Shown here piece after piece: positions 29,541 through 37,471 of a stretch of DNA of 64,000 nucleotides. A program made the position numbers and the translations under genes. The stretch's first letter is position 1, and the number at the start of each line of letters is the position of its first letter. Source of the DNA: Betaproteobacteria bacterium (GTDB lineage Bacteria > Pseudomonadota > Gammaproteobacteria > Burkholderiales > Casimicrobiaceae); assembly GCA_016861105.1 (NCBI GenBank), contig BOKS01000006.1:167362-231361 (forward strand). The letters run 5' to 3'. The notes under the pieces are model-generated. The model was not told the origin of the DNA, did not search any database, and saw nothing but the letters and a program-made list of their open reading frames with translations.

Positions 29541-29852
29541 GGGATCGGGCTCGAAGCGGTGCGGCCGGCGCTCGCGACGCCGCCCGCGCGTGGCGGGGGA
29601 CGACCGGCGATGAAACGATTCATCGCGGCGGAAGCATACGGTGCCCGCGGGGATTTGGCAACCGCCGCGGCGCGCCGCGGCGCCGGTAGTGAAACGTTTC
29701 ATTGACAGGCGCGGCGCGGCGCGGATAGACTCGTCGCGAACGCTGCCGTCCTGCCCGGGCGCCGGTCGGCGGACGTGAAAGCGTGCACGCGCCCGGGACG
29801 ACGGCGGGCGCGTGCGCCGGACCGGCGCCACGCGAGGAGGAGCGGACGCTTC
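29541..29852. promoter_or_regulatory. Divergent regulatory gap with two LacI-type operators and a sigma70 promoter
   Basis: This 312-bp gap has no gene. It holds the perfect palindrome TGAAACGTTTCA (29690-29701) directly abutting TTGACA (29702-29707), then 18 bp and TAGACT (29726-29731): a plus-strand promoter for the SDR gene. A variant palindrome, TGAAACGATTCA, lies at 29611-29622, 79 bp away centre to centre, on the acyl-CoA dehydrogenase side. The stretch from 29732 to 29852 is the presumed SDR leader, ending in GGAGGAG (29836-29842). The operator is shared with gaps at 50663 and 59459. Confidence 0.8.
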
Positions 29853-30686
29853 ATGGGTGTGCTCGAAGGACAGGTGGCGTTGATCACCGGCGCTGCGAGC
29901 CGGCGCGGCATCGGACGCGGCATCGCGCTCGCACTCGCCGAGGCCGGCGCGGACGTGGTCGTCACGGACATCGGTCGCCGCAGCCTGGTCGCCCGCGCGG
30001 AGAGCGCGGACTGGCGCGGGCTCGACTCGGTCGTCGACGAGGTGGCCGCGCGCGGACGGCGCGGCCTCGGGCTCGAGGTCGACGTCCGCCGCGAGGCCGA
30101 CATCCGCGCCGCGGTCGCCGCGACGCTCGAGCGTCTGGGGCGCATCGACATCCTCGTCAACAACGCGGCGCCCCCACAGGAGCCGAGCGTCGAGGCCGGC
30201 TGGGAGGTCACCGAGGAGGAGTGGAGCACGCAGCTCGCCGTGGGCCTGACCGGCGCCTTCCTCGTCTGCCGCAACGTCATCCCGCACATGGTCGAGCGCG
30301 GCAGCGGGACCATCGTCAACATGTCGTCCGTCGCCGGCAAGCGGCCGCTGCCGCGGCGTCCCGGCTACAACGCGGCCAAGCACGGGATCATCGGCCTCAC
30401 GCGCTGCTTCGCGTCCGAGCTCGCCCCGCGCGGGATCACCGTGAACGCGATCTGTCCGGGCATCATCGACACCGACCGCGGCCACGCGCGCGAGCAGCCG
30501 ATGCAGCGCGTCGACGCGCTGGGCCGCCCCGTGTCGCCCGAGGAATGGGCGAAGCGCGAGGTCCCCGCGGGTCACCGCGGCACGCCCGCGGACATCGCCA
30601 ACCTCGCCGTCTTCCTGGCCTCGCCCGCGAGCCGCTACCTGACCGGGCAGGCGATCAGCGTGGACGGCGGATGGTACATGGCGTGA
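29853..30686 (+). CDS. SDR-family NAD(P)-dependent oxidoreductase
   Basis: A 277-residue classical short-chain dehydrogenase. The cofactor motif is TGAASRRGIGRG (residues 12-23), then NNAA near 106, the catalytic Ser in NMSSVAG (near 154) and Y-x3-K in YNAAKHG (near 170). The C-terminal TGQAISVDGGWYM is typical. The insertion after TGAAS (RR) suggests NADP preference, but this is weak evidence. ATG 29853. First gene of a plus-strand unit under the TGAAACGTTTCA promoter. Likely oxidises a secondary alcohol of the catabolic substrate. Confidence 0.92.
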   Translation: MGVLEGQVALITGAASRRGIGRGIALALAEAGADVVVTDIGRRSLVARAESADWRGLDSVVDEVAARGRRGLGLEVDVRREADIRAAVAATLERLGRIDILVNNAAPPQEPSVEAGWEVTEEEWSTQLAVGLTGAFLVCRNVIPHMVERGSGTIVNMSSVAGKRPLPRRPGYNAAKHGIIGLTRCFASELAPRGITVNAICPGIIDTDRGHAREQPMQRVDALGRPVSPEEWAKREVPAGHRGTPADIANLAVFLASPASRYLTGQAISVDGGWYMA

Positions 30687-30809
30687 GCGAGGCGACGGAC
30701 ACCGTGCACGCGGCGCGGTGCGCGCGCCCGTCGATCGTCCCGGCCTGCGTCGGCCCGCGGCGCGCAGGAGCGTCGGGACGCCCGACGACGCGCCCGGGAC
30801 CGTGCAACC

Positions 30810-30834
30810 CGCCGGTGCAGGCTGTGCACCGGCG
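30810..30834 (+). other. Perfect hairpin just upstream of the dehydrogenase ribosome site
   Basis: CGCCGGTGCA (30810-30819) and TGCACCGGCG (30825-30834) form a perfect 10-bp stem with a 5-base loop. It ends 11 bases before the AGGAGG (30846-30851) of the gene at 30857. It lies in the 170-bp gap after the SDR. It could be an RNA element tuning expression between the two genes, an incomplete terminator or a protein-binding palindrome. No T-tract. Confidence 0.55.
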
Positions 30835-30856
30835 CCCCCGATAGCAGGAGGACCGG

Positions 30857-31735
30857 ATGGCGGAGCGGACGATTGGCATGGTGGGACTCGGCAACATCGG
30901 CGCGCCGATGGCCAGCCGGCTCGCCGAGAAGTTCCCCGTGCTGGGTCACGACATCGCGAAGGACCAGGCGTCGGCGCCCGAGGGCGTCGCGATGGTCCCC
31001 TCGATCGCGGCGCTCGCCGCGCGCGCCGACGCGATCTGCCTCAGCCTGCCGAGCGCGCAGGCCGTGCTCGCCGTGATCGGCGAGGTGGCGGGCGTGCCGG
31101 CCCCCGGACGCAGGACGCGGCTGATCGTCGAGCTGTCGACCATCGGCATCGACACGGCGCAGCGCTCGGCGGAACTCGCGCGCGCGGGCGGCCTCGCGTA
31201 CCTGGACGCCCCGGTCAGCGGAGGCGTCGGGCGGGCGCGCGCGGGGAGCCTGGCGATCATGTGCGCAGGCGCGCCCGAGGCGGTCGCCGATGCCGACGAC
31301 GTGCTGCGCCAGCTCGCGAGCCGCGTGTTCGTCATGGGCGAGCAGCCGGGCCTCGGCCAGGGGATGAAGCTCGCGAACAACATCATCAGCGCGGCGGCGC
31401 TCGCCGTGACCAGCGAGGCGCTGATCTTCGGCAGCAGGCTCGGCCTCGCGCCGGAGAAGATGATCGACGTGATCAACGTGTCGACGGGGCGCACGGAGGT
31501 CAGCGAGATCAAGTTCACGCAGACGATCCTGCCGCGCAACTACCGCGGCGCGTTCTCGCGGATCATGGGCAAGGACGTGAGCCTGTTCCTCGAGGGCGCG
31601 AGGAGCGTCGGCCTCGACTGCGGCGTGGCGCGCCGCACGGGCGAGATCTGGGAGCGGTTCGTCGCCGACGAGCCGTCGAAGGACTTCCAGTACATCTACG
31701 AGTACCTGCGCGACAAGGCGGAGGCGGCGCGATGA
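30857..31735 (+). CDS. NAD(P)-dependent beta-hydroxyacid dehydrogenase (3-hydroxyisobutyrate dehydrogenase family)
   Basis: A 292-residue protein with the Rossmann motif MVGLGNIGAPMA at residues 8-19, the substrate-site signature YLDAPVSGGVGRA (near 115), and the catalytic Lys in GMKLANNIISAAA (near residue 171). The family oxidises 3-hydroxyisobutyrate, tartronate semialdehyde and similar beta-hydroxyacids. Excellent ribosome site AGGAGG (30846-30851). Its stop overlaps the start of the amidohydrolase gene (ATGA), so the two are coupled and probably act in one pathway. Confidence 0.91.
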   Translation: MAERTIGMVGLGNIGAPMASRLAEKFPVLGHDIAKDQASAPEGVAMVPSIAALAARADAICLSLPSAQAVLAVIGEVAGVPAPGRRTRLIVELSTIGIDTAQRSAELARAGGLAYLDAPVSGGVGRARAGSLAIMCAGAPEAVADADDVLRQLASRVFVMGEQPGLGQGMKLANNIISAAALAVTSEALIFGSRLGLAPEKMIDVINVSTGRTEVSEIKFTQTILPRNYRGAFSRIMGKDVSLFLEGARSVGLDCGVARRTGEIWERFVADEPSKDFQYIYEYLRDKAEAAR

Positions 31736-32766
31736 AGGACGGGTACTTCATCTTCGACAACGTCGTCCACATGTACGACAACCGTCCCGCCAACGTCATC
31801 AACGACCTCGCCAAGCGCAACATCGAGGGGTTCCACAAGGCCTTCGGCGCGAAGGGCCACTCGCTGTACCGCGTCGACGAGAAGCTCACGCTCGAGGTCG
31901 ACGAGGCGCGGCGCTACCTGTTCGAGCACTCGGACACCGACATGGCCATGGCGCAGACCGTGCCGCTGTTCGGGTTCTGGGAGGAAGGCTTCGCGCCGGC
32001 GCGGCTGCAGTACGCGCTCAAGGAGGCGTGCCCCGACAGGGTCGTGTTCTGCGGCGGCGTGGACCCGCTGTTCCACGGCATCCGCGGCTCGGTCCGCGAG
32101 ATGCAGCGGCAGGTCGAGGAGTGGGGCGCCGTCAGCTTCAAGTTCTACAAGGCCCACGGCCCGCGGCTCGCGTGGACCGCGGACGACCGCGAGATCGCCT
32201 ACCCGATGTGGGAGAAGGCGCTCGCGCTGGGCATCACGCACGTGCAGTTCCACTGCGGCCTGCCGTTCGGCAACGAGCGCGTCGAGGCGCTGCGTCCGAA
32301 CGACATCCAGGCGGCCGCCGCCGACTTCCCCGACCTGGTGTTCGTCATCCACCACCTCGGGCTCCCCTACCTCGACGAGACCATCAACATCGCCAGCCGC
32401 TTCGAGAACGTGTGGCTGTCGCTGTCGTCGACCGTCTTCAACACCTTCGCGGTGTCGCCCTGGGACACGTACGTGCGCCTCGGCACGGTCCTGCGCGCGG
32501 TCGGGCACCGCCGCGTCCTCTGGGGATCCGAGGCGTTCATCTGGCCCGACGTGCAGCCGCTGATCGACCTCTTCGCCGGCATGCGCATGCCCGAGGAGCT
32601 GCAGGACCGCTACGGCTTCCCCGAGATCACCGTCGAGGCCAGGCGGAACATCTTCGGGCTCAACCAGGCGCGGCTGCTCGGCCTCGACGTCGAGCGCAAG
32701 CTGCGCGAGCTGGCGCCGAAGGCCACGGACGCGGAACGCGCCGCCGCCGCCGGCGTCGCGGCCTAG
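31732..32766 (+). CDS. Amidohydrolase-2 family protein with altered metal ligands
   Basis: A 344-residue TIM-barrel amidohydrolase (ACMSD/4-oxalomesaconate hydratase-like branch). Visible landmarks are FHCGLPFG near residue 180, FVIHHLGLPYLDE near 205 and WGSEAF near 265. Two metal-site positions deviate: the N-terminal H-x-H is H13-M-Y15, and the usual barrel-end Asp (GSD) is E267. It may bind one metal differently or act as a decarboxylase or hydratase rather than a hydrolase. Start overlaps the preceding stop. Cytoplasmic. Confidence 0.83.
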   Translation: MKDGYFIFDNVVHMYDNRPANVINDLAKRNIEGFHKAFGAKGHSLYRVDEKLTLEVDEARRYLFEHSDTDMAMAQTVPLFGFWEEGFAPARLQYALKEACPDRVVFCGGVDPLFHGIRGSVREMQRQVEEWGAVSFKFYKAHGPRLAWTADDREIAYPMWEKALALGITHVQFHCGLPFGNERVEALRPNDIQAAAADFPDLVFVIHHLGLPYLDETINIASRFENVWLSLSSTVFNTFAVSPWDTYVRLGTVLRAVGHRRVLWGSEAFIWPDVQPLIDLFAGMRMPEELQDRYGFPEITVEARRNIFGLNQARLLGLDVERKLRELAPKATDAERAAAAGVAA

Positions 32767-32780
32767 GGCCTGTTCACGCT

Positions 32781-33164
32781 ATGGACACGAGCGCGCTGCG
32801 CAGCCCGAGCGCGGCGGTCGACGCCGCGCCGGCCGGCGCTCCGGAAGCGATCACCCTCGAGCACGTGCAGGCGGTGGTCGCGCAGCACGTCCTGCCGTAC
32901 GTGCGCAATCACGGCGGCGACATCCGCATCACGGACGTGGCGGCGGACGGTGCGGTGACGTGCCGGCTGGACGGCGCCTGTCGCAGCTGCCCGTCCGCGG
33001 CGATCACGCTGGTCGCCGTCGTCGAGCGGGCCCTGCAGGCGCAGTTCGGGAGCGCGGTCCGCGTCCACGCCCCGCAGATCGCGGTCTCCGCGCACGCCGT
33101 CGAGCGGATCAGGCGCTTCTATCCGGTCCGGCGGGTCGGCGCTCCCGGAGGAGGTTCGCCGTGA
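32781..33164 (+). CDS. NifU C-terminal-domain (Fe-S scaffold/carrier) protein
   Basis: A 127-residue protein. Residues 23-100 are a NifU C-terminal (Nfu) domain: VRNHGGDIRITDV, then GACRSCPSA with the cluster-binding C-x2-C (near residues 71-74), and the ITLVAVVERALQ helix. An unrelated tail of about 30 residues follows. It lacks the IscU-like and ferredoxin-like parts of full NifU. Its place four genes after the SDR and shortly before an iron-type binding protein and an AOR homologue suggests delivery of an iron-sulfur cluster to the AOR-like protein (inference). ATG 32781 has no strong ribosome site. Confidence 0.88.
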   Translation: MDTSALRSPSAAVDAAPAGAPEAITLEHVQAVVAQHVLPYVRNHGGDIRITDVAADGAVTCRLDGACRSCPSAAITLVAVVERALQAQFGSAVRVHAPQIAVSAHAVERIRRFYPVRRVGAPGGGSP

Positions 33165-33332
33165 CGGCGCCCGCCTTCGCCCCGGTGGCGCGCGCCGGCC
33201 ACGCACGCCACCGCTCCCGCGCCACCTGGCCGCCACGGGGGCGGGCCGTCGCGCCGGCCGCAGTCCCCCACACGCCGCGGACGGGGCGTCGCACCCGTCC
33301 CGGACCCTGACACACCTGCCTGGAGAATCCCC

Positions 33333-34382
33333 ATGATCGATCGCATGCACGCACGCCGCCGCGGCGTTCTCGTCGCCGCGCTCGCCGGAAGCGTGGCGCT
33401 GCTCGCGCCGCACGCCGCGCGGGCGCAGACGCCGATGGACGCGCTCATCGCCGCCGCCAAGAAGGAAGGCGAGGTCGTCGTCTATTCCTCCGAATCCGAC
33501 AAGCAGGTCGCCGACACGAGCAAGGCGTTCGAGGCCAAGTACGGCATCAAGGTCCAGGGTGTGCGGCTGGTCAGCGGCACGCTCACGTCGCGCTACGCGG
33601 GCGAGCGCAAGGGGGGCACGGTCGTCGCCGATGCGGTCGTCGTCTCCAACGACCCGTTCGTGCTCGACAACCCGTCGTGGTGGGTGCCGCTCGACGAGTC
33701 CGTCGTGCCGGGCTACGGGAAGTTTCCCGGCTATGCCAAAGGCCCGCTGTTCGTGACGCTCAACCACAACGTCATCGGCATCGCGTGGAACACGAACCTC
33801 GTCAAGCCCGCGGACGAGCCGAAGAGCTACCTCGACCTGGTCAACAACCCGGCGTTCGCGACGAGGGGCAGCATCCTCTACGCCGATCCCCGGGCGACGC
33901 CGTCGGCCATGAACCTGTTCAAGGTCCTCGTCGAGAAGTACGGCGAGGACTACTTCAGGAAGCTGATGGACCGGGGCGTCGCGATCGCGCCCGGATCGTC
34001 GCCCGGCGTCCAGCAGATCGCCGCCGGCGCGAACAAGGTCCTGATCGGCAACTTCGCGAACAACGCGCACTCGGTCATCGCCGCCGGCGGGCCGGTCAAG
34101 TACCTGCCGGTCCCCGATCCGTCCACCGGCGTGGACAACCGCATCGCGCTGTCGAGCGGCGCGAAGCACCCCAACGCCGCCCGCCTCTACGCCGCGTTCC
34201 GCATGAGCGAGGAAGGCCAGCGCGTGATGTGCCTGGCGAAGGGCTCGACGTCGCCGCTCGGCGACCTTCCCGGCTGCGAGGCCGCTGCGCCTCCGGGCTA
34301 CATCAAGACCGACTTCGGCGTCTACCAGGACAAGGCGTGGCAGGCGAAGCACCTGCCCTGGCTCGGCCTCAAGCCGCTGTAG
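33333..34382 (+). CDS. Iron-type (FbpA/type 1) ABC extracellular binding protein, orphan
   Basis: A 349-residue exported protein. A twin-Arg-flanked signal region (HARRRGVLVAALAGSVALL) ends near ARAQ at residue 32. KKEGEVVVYSSESD near residue 43, GIAWNTNLVK near 150 and DPRATPSAMNLFKVLVEKYG near 188 are type 1 iron/putrescine-class binding-protein features. The ligand is not certain. It is a close paralogue of the protein at 49391, sharing long identical blocks, but has no permease or ATPase beside it. ATG 33333 follows GGAGA. The 168-bp gap ahead holds a 7-bp hairpin (33279-33300) and nothing else recognised. Confidence 0.9.
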   Translation: MIDRMHARRRGVLVAALAGSVALLAPHAARAQTPMDALIAAAKKEGEVVVYSSESDKQVADTSKAFEAKYGIKVQGVRLVSGTLTSRYAGERKGGTVVADAVVVSNDPFVLDNPSWWVPLDESVVPGYGKFPGYAKGPLFVTLNHNVIGIAWNTNLVKPADEPKSYLDLVNNPAFATRGSILYADPRATPSAMNLFKVLVEKYGEDYFRKLMDRGVAIAPGSSPGVQQIAAGANKVLIGNFANNAHSVIAAGGPVKYLPVPDPSTGVDNRIALSSGAKHPNAARLYAAFRMSEEGQRVMCLAKGSTSPLGDLPGCEAAAPPGYIKTDFGVYQDKAWQAKHLPWLGLKPL

Positions 34383-34460
34383 CCGCCGTGGAGCAGCGTC
34401 GACGGCCCGCGCGGGCGGGCGGGTGATTCGAGCAGGGACCAGCAGCGAGGGAGATCGGGC

Positions 34461-36359
34461 ATGGCCGGCGGATACATGGGCACCCTCCTGCACGTCGACC
34501 TGTCGACCGGCGCGATCGCGAAGGCGCCGCTGCCGGACGAGGCCGTGCTGCGCACCTGGATCGGCGGCATCGGACTGGGCCTGCACCTCCTGTTCCAGTC
34601 GATCCGGCCGCAGGCCGGGCCCGACGACCCGGACACCCCGATCCTGCTCGTCACCGGCCCGCTGACCGGGACGCGCGCGCCCTCCTCGTCGGACTGGAAG
34701 ATCGTCACGCTGCGCTCCGACCTGCCCTACCACCCCGCGGTGACGCAGGCGCACGGCTACTTCGGCGCGCGGCTCAAGCACGCCGGCTACGACGGCATCG
34801 TCATCACCGGACGCTCGCCGCACCCGGTGTACCTGTGGATCGACGACGACCGCGTCGAGCTGCGCGACGCCGGCCGTTACTGGGGCATGGACACCTTCGA
34901 GACCCAGGAGACGATCCAGAAGGACCTCGGCGACACCGCCGCCATCAGCGTGGCGTGCATCGGGCCCGCGGGCGAGGCGCTGATGCGGGGCGCGTCGATC
35001 CGCAACGACCGCTCGTACGGGTGCAGCAAGGGCAGCGTCGGCGCGATCTGGGGCGCGCGCAAGCTCAAGGCGATCGCGGTGCGCGGCACCGGCGAGGTCC
35101 CGATCCACGACCCGCAGGCGTTCATGGCCGTCTGCGACGAGTGGCGCGCGGGCATCAAGGACCTGCAGGCGCGCTATCCGCGCCGCACCGCGCCGACGAT
35201 CAAGGCGGTGGCCACGTTCTGCCAGATGGGCCGCGTGCCGGCGAAGAACTTCACCGACCACGAATTCCAGCTGCGCTTCGGACGGCGCTTCGCGGAGGAC
35301 ATGGCGAAGTGGAAGATCGAGCCGGTGGGGTCGTGGGAGTGCACGATCCAGTGCCACAACGACACGCTCGTGACGACGGGGCCGTTCGCCGGCACGCGCA
35401 GCACCGGCTTCACCGTCGAGGTCTTCGAGGGCGCGGGAACGCTGATCGGCATCGAGGATCCGGGGACGACCATCGCGATGTCGAACTTCTACGACGCGAT
35501 GGGCGCCGATCCGGCCGAGGTCGGGCGGCTGATCGCGCTGTGCTTCGAGATGTACAACGAGGGACTGCTGACCAGGGACGACACCGGGGGCCTGGAGCTC
35601 ACGTGGGGCAACGACGAGGCGGCGCGCGCGCTGTTCATGATGGCGCTCGAGCGCGAGGGCATCGGCGCGACGCTCGCCAAGAGCTTCCGCGAGGCGTGCG
35701 CCGAGCTCGGCCGCGGCGCGCAGGACCGCGTGCAGCACATCAAGGGCGTCGGCTTCAACGACCACGAGCAGCGCGGCTGGGGCCTGGGCTTCCCGTTCGG
35801 CCAGCTCGTGTCCGGGGCGGGCCCCACCTGGCAGACGTTCGGCTCGGAGGCGATCCACGAGCCCGACCTCGGCTACGAGCAGGTCATGGATCCCGGCTCG
35901 CCGGACGGCAAGGCCGAGATGACGTACAAGACGCAGGTGAAGAAGCTGTGGGAGGACTGCCTGGGCGTGTGCGTGTTCGCGTGCTGGGGCGTCAAGGGGA
36001 TCACCAGCATCACGCCGCGCGCGCTGGCCGCCGCGACGGGCTTCCCGATGGACTGGGACCGCGCACGGCTGCAGGGCGAGCGGCTGATCCACCTCCAGCG
36101 GCTGTTCGCGCTGGGACGCGGCTTCGAGAAGGCCTGCGATCTCGACATCTCGCCGCGGATGCTCGAGCCCATCCCCGACGGGCCGATCGCGGGCCGCGCG
36201 CTCGGGCCGCACCTGCGCCGGATGCTCGACGAGTACTACGCGCTGCTCGACTGGGACAGCGAGACCGGCGCCCCGTCGCCGCAGGCGCTGCGCAGGGTCG
36301 GGCTGGACGGCTACACGATCGGCCGCACGGCCGCGCTCGCCGGGGCGCGGACCGACTGA
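34461..36359 (+). CDS. Aldehyde:ferredoxin oxidoreductase (AOR) family protein, one cluster ligand replaced
   Basis: A 632-residue homologue of the tungsten enzyme AOR. The N-terminal half begins GTLLHVDLSTGAI and contains LLVTGPLTGTRAPSSSDW, CIGPAGEALMRGA and SVGAIWGARKLKAIAV, all hallmarks of AOR domains 1 and 2. Three of four [4Fe-4S] ligands align: C294, C298 and C504 (DCLGVCVF). The first, expected three residues before C294, is S291 (GSWECTIQC). Family enzymes interconvert aldehydes and acids with a tungsto-bispterin and are O2-sensitive. No AorB/ferredoxin gene is adjacent. The NifU-type protein upstream may serve it. ATG 34461. Confidence 0.9.
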   Translation: MAGGYMGTLLHVDLSTGAIAKAPLPDEAVLRTWIGGIGLGLHLLFQSIRPQAGPDDPDTPILLVTGPLTGTRAPSSSDWKIVTLRSDLPYHPAVTQAHGYFGARLKHAGYDGIVITGRSPHPVYLWIDDDRVELRDAGRYWGMDTFETQETIQKDLGDTAAISVACIGPAGEALMRGASIRNDRSYGCSKGSVGAIWGARKLKAIAVRGTGEVPIHDPQAFMAVCDEWRAGIKDLQARYPRRTAPTIKAVATFCQMGRVPAKNFTDHEFQLRFGRRFAEDMAKWKIEPVGSWECTIQCHNDTLVTTGPFAGTRSTGFTVEVFEGAGTLIGIEDPGTTIAMSNFYDAMGADPAEVGRLIALCFEMYNEGLLTRDDTGGLELTWGNDEAARALFMMALEREGIGATLAKSFREACAELGRGAQDRVQHIKGVGFNDHEQRGWGLGFPFGQLVSGAGPTWQTFGSEAIHEPDLGYEQVMDPGSPDGKAEMTYKTQVKKLWEDCLGVCVFACWGVKGITSITPRALAAATGFPMDWDRARLQGERLIHLQRLFALGRGFEKACDLDISPRMLEPIPDGPIAGRALGPHLRRMLDEYYALLDWDSETGAPSPQALRRVGLDGYTIGRTAALAGARTD

Positions 36360-36426
36360 CACGCAACGAGGCGCGCCCCCGGGCTCCGGGCCGCTCGCCA
36401 CCACCACCCACGACCCGGAGGCTCCC

Positions 36427-37392
36427 GTGAAGCAAGTCCTTCCCCTGCTCGCCCTCGCCTGCGTCGCCGCGGTGCCGCTCGCGGCGCCGGCGCAGACCTA
36501 CCCGTCCAAGCCGGTCAAGATCATCGTGCCCTACGCGCCCGGCGGCGGAACCGACGTCCTGACGCGCGTGCTCGCGAAGCAGCTCAGCGACGCGACGGGA
36601 CAGTCGTTCGTCGTCGAGAACCACGGCGGCGCGGGCGCGACGATCGGACCGGCGATGGTCGCGAAGGCGGCGCCCGACGGCTACACGCTGGTGGCCATCT
36701 CGGGCGTGCCGTACCTGATCAACCAGTACAGCTACCGCAACCTGTCGTACGACACCATCGCCGACTTCGTCCCGGTGAGCCGCTTCGCCTCCGTGCCGAT
36801 GCTGCTCGTGAGCAATCCCAAGTTCCCCGCGGCGTCGGCGCAGGACTTCGTGAAGTACGCGCGCGACAACCCGGGCAAGGTCAGCTTCGGCGCGCCCGAC
36901 CAGATGACGCACCTCGCGATGACGATCATCTCGCAGGGCACGAACACGCAGGTCACCATCGTCCCCTACAAGGGCGCGGGCCCGGCGATCACGGACCTCC
37001 TCGGCAACCACATCCCGGTGATGCTGAGCAGCAGCAGCGCCATCATGCCCTACCTCAAGGACGGGCGCGTCCGGGCCCTCGCCATCACGACGAAGGAGCG
37101 CTCGCCCAGCCTGCCCGACGTGCCCACGGTGAGCGAGTCCATCGTGCCGTCGTTCGAGCTGAACGCGTGGTTCGCAATCCTCGCCCCGGCGAACACGCCG
37201 AAGGCCGTCGTCGACTTCCTCCACGCCGAGATCGCCAAGGCGGTCAAGGTCCAGGACGTGCAGGAGCGGTTCAGGGGGCTCGGCGCGGAACCCATCGAGA
37301 TGCTCTCGCAGGCAGACTTCGCCGCCTACCTGCGCGCCGAGCGCGACCGCTGGAGCAAGGCCTTCCGCGACGCGGGGATGCAGCCGCAGTAG
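36427..37392 (+). CDS. Bug/TctC-type tripartite tricarboxylate transporter binding protein
   Basis: A 321-residue exported binding protein from GTG 36427, behind CCGGAGG (36416-36422). The signal peptide ends at PAQTYP (residue 22). TYPSKPVKIIVPYAPGGGTD, VENHGGAGATIGP and VPYKGAGPAITDLLG are the Bug signatures. There are no TctA/TctB genes in the window. It closes the plus-strand SDR-to-AOR unit and faces the MmgE/PrpD gene across a terminator hairpin. Probably binds a carboxylate related to this unit. Confidence 0.93.
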   Translation: MKQVLPLLALACVAAVPLAAPAQTYPSKPVKIIVPYAPGGGTDVLTRVLAKQLSDATGQSFVVENHGGAGATIGPAMVAKAAPDGYTLVAISGVPYLINQYSYRNLSYDTIADFVPVSRFASVPMLLVSNPKFPAASAQDFVKYARDNPGKVSFGAPDQMTHLAMTIISQGTNTQVTIVPYKGAGPAITDLLGNHIPVMLSSSSAIMPYLKDGRVRALAITTKERSPSLPDVPTVSESIVPSFELNAWFAILAPANTPKAVVDFLHAEIAKAVKVQDVQERFRGLGAEPIEMLSQADFAAYLRAERDRWSKAFRDAGMQPQ

Positions 37393-37432
37393 CGCGGTCC
37401 CGGGCCCGCCGCGGGGCCGGCGCCCCCCGCTC

Positions 37433-37464
37433 GCGGCCGCGGCGTCCCCGGGCGCCGCGGCCGC
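37433..37464. terminator. Perfect 12-bp hairpin between convergent genes
   Basis: GCGGCCGCGGCG (37433-37444) and CGCCGCGGCCGC (37453-37464) form a perfect stem with an 8-base loop. It sits in the 79-bp gap between two stop codons. It has no U-tract. Likely a bidirectional terminator or transcription roadblock. Confidence 0.6.
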
Positions 37465-37471
37465 TGCGCGC

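Noticed and set aside
29708..29725. GCGGC-type simple repeat between -35 and -10
   Set aside because: A short GC-rich spacer of the promoter, not a repeat element.
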